Assembly: GCA_003556865.1 (NCBI GenBank)
Contig: PWQF01000109.1
Location: 1-7,232 of the forward strand
Direction: 5' to 3'
DNA length: 7,232 nucleotides
Origin: Elusimicrobiota bacterium
GTDB taxonomy: Bacteria; CG03; SLGR01; PWQF01
The notes below the pieces were generated by a model. The model worked only from the letters and a program-made list of their open reading frames with translations. It had not been told where the DNA came from and did no database searches. The position numbers and the translations under genes are program-made. This document shows, piece by piece, positions 1-6,327 of the stretch (position 1 is the first letter of the stretch; every line of letters starts with the position of its first letter).

Positions 1-109
1 CTGATGGACGAGTGATGTTGTACTTGAGCCACTTTTGAAAGAAACGGGAGTGGAGCTTGTAGTATATTCTATTAACGAGCCCGGAAATACATCGAACGGT
101 TAGAAGTAA
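1..109 (+). other. Left-edge fragment, possible gene remnant
   Basis: A plus-strand frame from 5 to the TAG at 101-103 reads SDVVLEPLLKETGVELVVYS followed by INEPGNTSNG. The pattern of a helix, then GVELVVYSINEP, then a short Thr/Ser/Asn/Gly tail is faintly like the segment of serine recombinases that reads roughly LL..GV.v.S..EP.d. It is closed upstream by TGA at 2-4, so no intact gene is present. The recombinase idea is weak; a fragment of the same gene as the DUF5655-like remnant (same frame, stops between) is an alternative. Confidence 0.2.
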
Positions 110-343
110 AAACGAGAAATCAACGCAATATTCAAACCTCTTAAAAACAACATAAGGCTTGAACTGCGATTGCCAAAGTCTGATGAAATCGACCAGCTCA
201 TTGAATCACATGACCTTGATGAGATAGGTTATGACAGGCACTGGGGCGCATACAGAATTAAATTGAACAAGAACGAAATCAAGAAGAAGGCGGAAGCCCT
301 GACATCAATGCTTGAAATGGCTGAGAAAAATTTTAATAAATAG
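110..343 (+). pseudogene. DUF5655-like C-terminal remnant, no start codon
   Basis: The plus-strand frame from 110 to the TAG at 341-343 encodes about 77 residues including NNIRLELRLPKSDEIDQL, then YDRHWGAYRIKL and an amphipathic Lys/Glu-rich helix. This resembles the C-terminal end of DUF5655 (predicted transport-like, COG3586-type) domains: a beta strand ending in LRLPKS, a HWG or RWG turn, another strand and a final helix. The frame is closed upstream by TAG at 101-103 and TAA at 107-109, and the conserved segment has no plausible ATG, so an expressed protein is unlikely. Another frame upstream (KYIERLEVKTR, 88-117) would join sensibly with a single-base shift, so a frameshifted gene is also possible. 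DUF5655 domains often sit on restriction-endonuclease-like proteins, which would fit a decayed defence gene. It is convergent with the operon. The family call is by eye and moderate. Confidence 0.55.
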
Positions 344-455
344 CATGATCCCAAGGCCATTGCTATACTTTTACTAAATTTCTTTTTCTTGCCATAGTGG
401 TGGAATAATCGTAGCAAAGGTGGCAGTTTCATGTGTAACTGTTTACGCCTCCCAT
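344..455. other. Non-coding gap between convergent remnant and operon end; nothing recognisable
   Basis: This AT-rich stretch lies between the plus-strand DUF5655-like remnant and the minus-strand orphan frame. I found no GC-rich hairpin followed by a T run in either direction, no tRNA-like cloverleaf and no convincing repeat. A minus-strand reading frame crosses it (79 codons, 229-468), but half of that is antisense to the DUF5655-like remnant and its composition is poor, so it is not called as a gene. Confidence 0.4.
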
Positions 456-557
456 TCAGAGTGACCAACCGGCAGGCTGTTCAATTCTGATTTCAGCTTT
501 TTCCAATTTGGCTTGTGCTACGAGAGAATCTAATATTGAGTGTTGAAGTACGACATC
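456..557 (-). other. 33-codon open stretch, possible remnant of a gene downstream of DUF4391
   Basis: After the DUF4391 stop, the minus strand has a stop-to-stop frame with protein-like content (including SILDSLVAQAKLEKAEIRIE, ending in QPAGWSL and a TGA at 458-456), but no ATG or GTG begins it. In another frame a short MSYFNTQY reading starts with ATG at 556 and ends at a TAG. Joining the two by a frameshift would give a small gene start running into the longer stretch. I do not recognise the family. It may be the tail of a decayed fifth operon gene or chance. Confidence 0.2.
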
Positions 558-562
558 TTAAG

Positions 563-1213
563 TCACGTCATCAATCCTCTGAGTTTTTCTTCTAATGCTT
601 TGAGCTTAAGATTCAGCTCCACTTTTTTGTTGAACTGTTTGCTCTTGGCAATCCCGCTTTTCAATCTTGCAATTTCTTTCTCTAAAGCATCTACCTTCTT
701 TTTATATGCGACCAAGTCCTGTATTGGCTTGGAAGCCATTGATGCTTTACCAGATAGCTGAATGCAAAAGTCGTGGTAAACGGCATCTATGCTCTTTTTA
801 AGTTGAAAAGAATACTTGTTTTCAGATGCCTGGAACCATTCTGTTTTAAATGTCCAGTCAATTACTGCATTATCCTCATTAACCGGATGGGGGTGCTTTG
901 TAGAAGTAGACAGCTGAACCATGTTTTCGTGCTCAATCACAAAGACAATGCTGTAAGGAATGGCCTTGTCAATGATGTCAAGGACAGGCTGAACATCTTG
1001 TTTGACCTTGAGTTCTATCCTGAACACCTGAATTTCCAATATGTCTTTAGCAACAAGATTTACCGTGGCTGTAGAGATTTTGTGAGTCCAGGTTATGCGG
1101 GCAATGAGGTTGACGAATAATTTCTTTTGTTTCGCCGTGGTATAGCTGTCAAAAGCATTCTTGGGGATTACCCTGTTTACTTTGGTGGTATGAGGTAGCC
1201 TGAACAAATCCAT
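563..1213 (-). CDS. DUF4391 domain protein with C-terminal coiled coil
   Basis: This 216-residue protein starts at an ATG directly abutting the helicase stop (TAGATG), so it is almost certainly translated by coupling. Conserved-looking DUF4391 blocks are visible: the N-terminal LPHTTKVNRVIPK (6-18), then IARITWTHKISTATVNL (37-53), EIQVFRIELK (60-69) and IDKAIPYSIVFVIE (81-94). Residues about 165-214 are rich in Lys, Glu and Leu with heptad-like spacing and probably form a coiled coil for assembly with itself or with the helicase or Mod. There is no signal peptide or membrane segment, so it should be cytoplasmic. The biochemical function of DUF4391 is not known to me. Its repeated association with this helicase type and with type III methyltransferases suggests a dedicated partner, perhaps for DNA binding or regulation, but that is inference. 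It is the last intact gene of the operon. Confidence 0.85.
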   Translation of the reverse strand: MDLFRLPHTTKVNRVIPKNAFDSYTTAKQKKLFVNLIARITWTHKISTATVNLVAKDILEIQVFRIELKVKQDVQPVLDIIDKAIPYSIVFVIEHENMVQLSTSTKHPHPVNEDNAVIDWTFKTEWFQASENKYSFQLKKSIDAVYHDFCIQLSGKASMASKPIQDLVAYKKKVDALEKEIARLKSGIAKSKQFNKKVELNLKLKALEEKLRGLMT

Positions 1214-4200
1214 CTAACGCACAATCAAAAAGGATATAAGCTTAAAGTCTTCAATACCCTTGAATGTTTCTACCAAAGCCGTGGTTCCACCTGATCTGAA
1301 TAAACTGAGCACGTCCTTTTCTTCTTCTGTGCGCAGGATGGTACTTATACTTTGTTTCAATAGCTCTGAATAGGCCTCCATGTCATGGTATTCATCGGTT
1401 TCCAAACTTAACTCCAAGCACAAGTCGGTAATAGGCTCACTTTTTCCTTTGCAGAGCATTCGCACGGCATCGAGTATCTTTTTTGAGTCAACATGACTGA
1501 ATAAAAGCTCCCCGGAACTCTTCATGTAAACCAGATAATATGGATGAAGCCGGTTGAGTTTGTTGATGTTTACACTTGGATTGACATTCTTCAGGACAAA
1601 CACAACCCCTGGCTCCAACACCTCTGTTGCCTTTACAACAGCATGTAACCCTTCCGGGATGTTTTTAAGCTCGCCATATGCCTTGATGTAATTGGAGAGG
1701 TCGATTCTAAAATCGTTCAGACCAAGATCGGTTATACTGACTCCTTCCCTAAGTTCTTCCAGGTCGATGACTTCGTCCTGTAATTTCTGGAGCTGAATTT
1801 TCCGGTACTCCAAATCTTTCTCCTCTGTATTCAGAATATTATCATCACCGGTACTGGCCATATTGCTAATCAACATCCGGCTTTCAACTCGCTGCTTCAG
1901 ATTTATGTAAGCGTCAAGTGTCACATCAGGCCAGAAGTTGACCAGGGTAATGCTGCTGTTTTTTGACCCAATGCGGTCAATTCGGCCAAACCGCTGAATA
2001 ATTCGGACAGGATTCCAGTGAATGTCGTAATTGATGAGATAATCACAATCCTGAAGATTTTGGCCCTCGGAAATACAATCGGTGGCAATAAGCAGATCGA
2101 TCGAAGCATCCAGTCTTGGATATAGCAGCTCTTTGTCTTTTGACAAAGGCGAGAAGCATGTTAGTAGAGTATTCAATTCGTTTGGTATGGACTTGGCGTT
2201 GCACACTTTCCGTGAACCCGTAATCAAGGTTGTGTGGATGCCATACTTTTCTTTCAAATACCCCTCAATATGCTCATACAGGTAATTAGCCGTATCGGCA
2301 AAAGCGGTAAAAACAATGACTTTTTTGTTCCCTGGATTGAATGGTTTCGTGATTTTCTGATCCAGTAAACCAATGAGCTGCTGCAGTTTGAAGTCTTTTC
2401 GACCTCGTATATCGACCACCTCGCCCCAAATTTGATTCAGAATCTCAAGGTCTTCGCTCAGATCCTCTTTCCATTTGCGGGTGTCCATGTCCGCGATGTG
2501 TACTTTAATCTTTCTGCCGATAACATTTTCTTCATCACCCCAATCGGCTTCCCAGTCAAATTCTTCATCATCCATGTGGGCCTGGATGCCCTCGTAATCA
2601 CCCCTTGTACCGCTATCAATAGCCTTTATAGCATCTTCAATTTGAGTGATAATTCCTTCGAGCGTGAGCCTGAACGAATCTACGGAGCTTTCAAGGCGCT
2701 TGAGCAGATTGATCCGCATCAATATCTTCAAATTGTTGTCACGGTCAATCTGTGAAAGGCGGCCGGCTCCCGATCGCACCTCTCTTTCATAGAGCGATTT
2801 GTACAATTCAAGTCGACTGGGCAGAATGTAGTTCAGGGGACTATATACCGACAGATTAAGCAGCGTCAACTCTTCTGCGATTTTCACATAGGTTGTTTCA
2901 CCGTTTTCCGTTAGTGGACTCTGAATGGATACGGGCTTGTTTCTTTCCGGAAACTGGCCAATATCCGTGGTGTCATAGTACGTAGTGATGTGTTTTCTGG
3001 ATCGGGCGATGGTGAGTGAATCCAGCATCTCAAAGAAATCGAAATCCAGCATATTCAACAGCATTTCAGTGGTACGCTCGGATGTTTCGAACCTGCTCCA
3101 CGTGTTAAATGCCTGTTGTGCTCTTTTGAATATTTTCTCAATTCCGGTAGTTGTATCCAGCTTATCATCTATCAAGTCCGGATCGCCTTCATAAGCCAGC
3201 GCCAGCTGATTCTTCAAGTCGTTGAAGCGATTGTTCACGGGTGTTGCGGAAAGCATCAGCACTTTGGTTTCAATGCCTTCCTTCATGACCTTGCGCAATA
3301 GCCTCTGATACCGGTTCTCACGATCGGAATAAGGATTGTTATTCCTGAAATTGTGAGACTCGTCTATAACCACCAGGCCATAATTGCCCCAGTTCACATT
3401 CTCCAGGTTTCTGCCATTGCTCATGCCCCGATCGCGACTCAGGTCCGTATGAAAGAGCACATCGTAACGAAAGCGGTCTGTAGCGAGGATGTTGTTTATA
3501 TCGTTGTGACGATAAGTATTCCAGTTAGCTTCGAGCTTTTTGGGGCATAATACCAGTACATCCTTGTTGCGCATTTCGTAGTACTTGATAATGCCAAGTG
3601 CCGAGAATGTTTTGCCCAGGCCCACGCTGTCGGCCAGAACGCAACCTTTGAACTTTTCGAGCTTGTTGATACCACCAATAACCGCGTCTTTCTGAAAATT
3701 GTACAGCTTGCTCCAGATCAGGGTGTCTTTGAAGCCAATCTTATCATCAGGTAATGCATCAAGCGAAATATCTTCCAGAAAATCGCTGAATATGTTGTAC
3801 AGCGTGATGAAATAAATGAACTCAGGACTGTTTTCCTTGTAGGCGGTCTCAAAGTACTCCTGTACTTTTGAAGTGACTTCTTTCAAGTCTTCCTGATTCT
3901 CCCAAATCTCATTGAACCACCCCAAATAGGCCGCGCTTTCAGGGTATGATGTTTTTTGGATGAGGGTTGGGAAACCTTTTTTGTGGGTGATGCCCAGATC
4001 CGCTGTAGTAAAACCCCCAACGTTGGAGTACGCAAACTCCTCTTCCTGGCCAAGCTTGACATGGACAATCCCAGGAATCGCCATATCGAGGTGTTTGTTT
4101 GACTTGAACACCGCTTTTTCCTTCACCCAACGGGAACATTCTTTGGCAATAGCTCTTTGATTCAGCTGGTTCTTCAAGCGTAGCTCGAATTCGCCACCAC

Positions 4201-4447
4201 ATATTTCCGCTTCTTTGAACAGATGCGGGATGAAAAACTTCGGTACTTCCTTCTTGAAATGCTCTTCAATGAACGTTGGCGAGGTGAAGATGAAACGTAA
4301 CTCATCAATTTTGTCGAGTTCCTTGCGTAGGGCTTCGTATGCGTAAATAGAGAATGAGGAAGCAGCAATACTTAGCTTGCTCCCATTCCGAATGCTAACC
4401 CGAAGGTCATCACCCAGGCGATTATTTACGTTGTCGATCAGCTTCAC
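1214..4447 (-). CDS. SNF2-type SF2 helicase/ATPase with degenerate PLD-like N-terminal region
   Basis: This 1077-residue protein starts at GTG, one base after the mod stop; no nearby ATG fits better. The SF2 core is complete: NFQKDAV near 250 (Q-motif-like), Walker A DSVGLGKT at 273-280, VVIDESHNF at 359-367 (DESH box), LMLSATP at 397-403, VIVFTAF at 710-716, TDCISEGQNLQ at 789-799 and QRFGRIDRIG at 818-827. This is the pattern of SNF2-like, DNA-translocating ATPases. Residues 1-160 resemble the phospholipase-D-like region found ahead of some such helicases, but the HxK at 129-131 is followed by VGGFTTADLG rather than a true GSxN, and no catalytic Asp is in place, so nuclease activity is unlikely. 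A long inter-lobe insert (about 540-700) includes a very acidic patch at 626-640. Proteins of this type are often called helicase-related proteins and occur near type III R-M genes. Inferred role: ATP-driven DNA or protein-DNA remodelling in the defence complex. It is distinct from Res because it lacks a C-terminal PD-(D/E)xK domain. Confidence 0.9.
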   Translation of the reverse strand: MKLIDNVNNRLGDDLRVSIRNGSKLSIAASSFSIYAYEALRKELDKIDELRFIFTSPTFIEEHFKKEVPKFFIPHLFKEAEICGGEFELRLKNQLNQRAIAKECSRWVKEKAVFKSNKHLDMAIPGIVHVKLGQEEEFAYSNVGGFTTADLGITHKKGFPTLIQKTSYPESAAYLGWFNEIWENQEDLKEVTSKVQEYFETAYKENSPEFIYFITLYNIFSDFLEDISLDALPDDKIGFKDTLIWSKLYNFQKDAVIGGINKLEKFKGCVLADSVGLGKTFSALGIIKYYEMRNKDVLVLCPKKLEANWNTYRHNDINNILATDRFRYDVLFHTDLSRDRGMSNGRNLENVNWGNYGLVVIDESHNFRNNNPYSDRENRYQRLLRKVMKEGIETKVLMLSATPVNNRFNDLKNQLALAYEGDPDLIDDKLDTTTGIEKIFKRAQQAFNTWSRFETSERTTEMLLNMLDFDFFEMLDSLTIARSRKHITTYYDTTDIGQFPERNKPVSIQSPLTENGETTYVKIAEELTLLNLSVYSPLNYILPSRLELYKSLYEREVRSGAGRLSQIDRDNNLKILMRINLLKRLESSVDSFRLTLEGIITQIEDAIKAIDSGTRGDYEGIQAHMDDEEFDWEADWGDEENVIGRKIKVHIADMDTRKWKEDLSEDLEILNQIWGEVVDIRGRKDFKLQQLIGLLDQKITKPFNPGNKKVIVFTAFADTANYLYEHIEGYLKEKYGIHTTLITGSRKVCNAKSIPNELNTLLTCFSPLSKDKELLYPRLDASIDLLIATDCISEGQNLQDCDYLINYDIHWNPVRIIQRFGRIDRIGSKNSSITLVNFWPDVTLDAYINLKQRVESRMLISNMASTGDDNILNTEEKDLEYRKIQLQKLQDEVIDLEELREGVSITDLGLNDFRIDLSNYIKAYGELKNIPEGLHAVVKATEVLEPGVVFVLKNVNPSVNINKLNRLHPYYLVYMKSSGELLFSHVDSKKILDAVRMLCKGKSEPITDLCLELSLETDEYHDMEAYSELLKQSISTILRTEEEKDVLSLFRSGGTTALVETFKGIEDFKLISFLIVR

Positions 4448-4448
4448 G

Positions 4449-6326
4449 CTATATCACTTTCATTTCCGTTTCGGGACTGAGCTGTTTCAATAGCTGCTTC
4501 ACATTCGTTTTTGCCGTATCGTTTTTAAACCCGCTGTCACGGAAGACAATACGAAGCGGTTTGTCCTTTGCAATGGCTTTTGCAAAATCTTCGTCAATGT
4601 CATTATCGAAGCAGGCGAACAGAGAGTTTTCGGCTACTTTGAAGACATGCTTGCCCGCAACTTGGCCCTGTTCGATTTTAAGTGAAAGAGGTAATCCCCA
4701 GTCGAGCATCACTTGTGCCAGCAAGTCGTCCGGTGTTCTGTCCGACTTAATATTATCAGCAACGAGGTCCAACTCATCCTGTTTGTATTCTTGAGGTCTG
4801 TAGTAAACATCCTTCATGTTGCTTTCATCAAGACGGTAAACCCGAAACCCGTAGTCGATGTCGGCACCTGTCTCTTCTTTGATTTTTTTTGCAGCTCTGC
4901 GGATGCGTTCTTTGCCTATTTCGCAGATGTTTTTGTATCCTGCTTTTGAAGCATCACTGCTTGGAGCAGTTGGTTCAGCTAATTGCACCATTATATATTT
5001 TAAAACACCAGATCGCTTACCGTTTTCAAGCATCACAGAGTGAGCAGTAGTTGCAGAGCCTGAAAAGAAATCCATAATAATATCATTGGCCTCACAGGAA
5101 CATTCAATTATTATAGAAATGAGATCAATATTTTTAGGAAAGTCAAAAAGACCCTGACTTGTTATATCTGACTTTGAAACTAAAACATCAAGCCAATTTG
5201 TATTTCTAAGTATTCCATCTGATGGTGAAATCCAGTTCTCTACACCTTTATTTTTGCCTTTTCCTTCAAAATTCCTCCTGATAAATTTGAGGGTTTTGCC
5301 GGTAGACGCCCAATACTCTTCCAAACTCATCTTATGCTTGAAGTCTTTTTCATATTTCTTATAATTCTCCACCGCTTCAACCGCTGTTTGCTCTTTCCAT
5401 TTCCACTGACCCGTTTCAGGAGTAAAGCCGAGAAGGTTATATCGCATTGTTGGTCTATCTGCATCGTTCCAAAAACCTTTCCAATATCCTTTTGATTGCC
5501 GCTCTTCCGAACTCTTTTTAAATATTGGTTTGAAACTAAACTCGGGGGTTTTAGAATAGCACATTATGTATTCGAATCCCAGATTAAAGGTCTTTAATCC
5601 GGAACTCATAAATTGGCGATTCAAATTTTTGTCATACCTTCGAGCTATAAAAGCATTTCTGAAATTCATCTCACCGAATATTTCATCACACACTTTTCTT
5701 AAATTATCAGCTTCGTTATCGTCAATAGAAATAAAAATTACGCCATCTTCGGTAAGTAAATTCCTCGCCAGCTTTAATCTTGGATACATCATACTTAGCC
5801 AGTCTGAATGATACCGACCAGCGATTGCTGGGTTATCCTTTAAGCCAGAAAGCTTTTTGCCTTCTTCATCAATCAATCCGCTTTCTAAGTTGGAGTCCTC
5901 CGAGGATTTTTTAAAATTATCCACATAGACAAAGTCATTCCCGGTATTATAGGGAGGGTCAATGTATATCATTTTGATTTTACCGAGGTAGCTTTCCTGA
6001 AGTAGTTTCAAAACTTCAAGATTGTCACCTTCAATGTATAAATTCTCGGTATTATCAAAGTCAACCGAATCTTCCCTTATAGGGCGAAGTGTCTTGGTAG
6101 TAGGGATATTAGCAGTTACAATGGCTTCCTTTTTTCCAGGCCACTCCAGGCGATAGCGCTCTTTGGTGCCATCAATAATATCATTGGCCAGTTCTTGCTT
6201 TAGCAGATCAAAATCCAGCTTAATGCCTTCAGCCGTTTCGGTAACACAGTTTGGGAATTGCTCGGCAATGTACTGAGCATTCAGGTTCGCCCAATCGGGG
6301 CTTTTCATGTCGAGTTTATCTTCCAT
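4449..6326 (-). CDS. mod: Type III DNA (adenine-N6) methyltransferase Mod, full length
   Basis: This 625-residue protein is close to the usual Mod length (about 600-680). It has the beta-class motif order: catalytic motif IV DPPYNTG at residues 123-129 comes first, and the AdoMet-binding motif DFFSGSATTAH at 419-429 follows. Between them are HSDWLSMMYPRLKLA (173-187), GVIFISIDDNE (195-205) and a variable stretch of about 220-400 that should be the target recognition domain. The C-terminal 500-625 region is typical of Mod and probably contacts the partner subunit. Mod dimers bind a short asymmetric site and methylate one adenine on one strand, with AdoMet as donor, protecting host DNA and directing Res. 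The ATG at 6326 follows the res stop by one base, and a second in-frame ATG lies at codon 7; there is no clear Shine-Dalgarno motif. An eight-A run at codons 479-482 is a possible slippage site. The gene is intact, and its specificity cannot be read from sequence. Confidence 0.96.
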   Translation of the reverse strand: MEDKLDMKSPDWANLNAQYIAEQFPNCVTETAEGIKLDFDLLKQELANDIIDGTKERYRLEWPGKKEAIVTANIPTTKTLRPIREDSVDFDNTENLYIEGDNLEVLKLLQESYLGKIKMIYIDPPYNTGNDFVYVDNFKKSSEDSNLESGLIDEEGKKLSGLKDNPAIAGRYHSDWLSMMYPRLKLARNLLTEDGVIFISIDDNEADNLRKVCDEIFGEMNFRNAFIARRYDKNLNRQFMSSGLKTFNLGFEYIMCYSKTPEFSFKPIFKKSSEERQSKGYWKGFWNDADRPTMRYNLLGFTPETGQWKWKEQTAVEAVENYKKYEKDFKHKMSLEEYWASTGKTLKFIRRNFEGKGKNKGVENWISPSDGILRNTNWLDVLVSKSDITSQGLFDFPKNIDLISIIIECSCEANDIIMDFFSGSATTAHSVMLENGKRSGVLKYIMVQLAEPTAPSSDASKAGYKNICEIGKERIRRAAKKIKEETGADIDYGFRVYRLDESNMKDVYYRPQEYKQDELDLVADNIKSDRTPDDLLAQVMLDWGLPLSLKIEQGQVAGKHVFKVAENSLFACFDNDIDEDFAKAIAKDKPLRIVFRDSGFKNDTAKTNVKQLLKQLSPETEMKVI

Positions 6327-6327
6327 A

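Noticed and set aside
229..468. 79-codon minus-strand open frame starting at 468
   Set aside because: It is antisense to the better-supported DUF5655-like remnant over half its length and overlaps another coding-like frame; no recognisable family.
344..562. Bidirectional terminator between the convergent remnant and the operon
   Set aside because: Expected by layout, but no stable GC-rich stem followed by a T run was found on either strand.
540..1120. Plus-strand open frames opposite the DUF4391 gene (540-761 and 773-1120)
   Set aside because: They are antisense shadows of a protein with clear conserved blocks; no start signal or domain of their own.
2082..4202. Several open frames of 60-107 codons within the helicase gene on both strands
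   Set aside because: All lie inside the 1077-residue helicase, whose motifs are intact throughout, and none shows recognisable domains.
1505..4447. Helicase interpreted as a second Res subunit
   Set aside because: The motif set is SNF2-like (DSVGLGKT, DESH, QRFGRIDRIG) and no PD-(D/E)xK signature was seen in its C-terminal 250 residues.
4561..5811. Plus-strand open frames opposite mod
   Set aside because: They are antisense to catalytic and recognition parts of Mod and have shadow-like composition.
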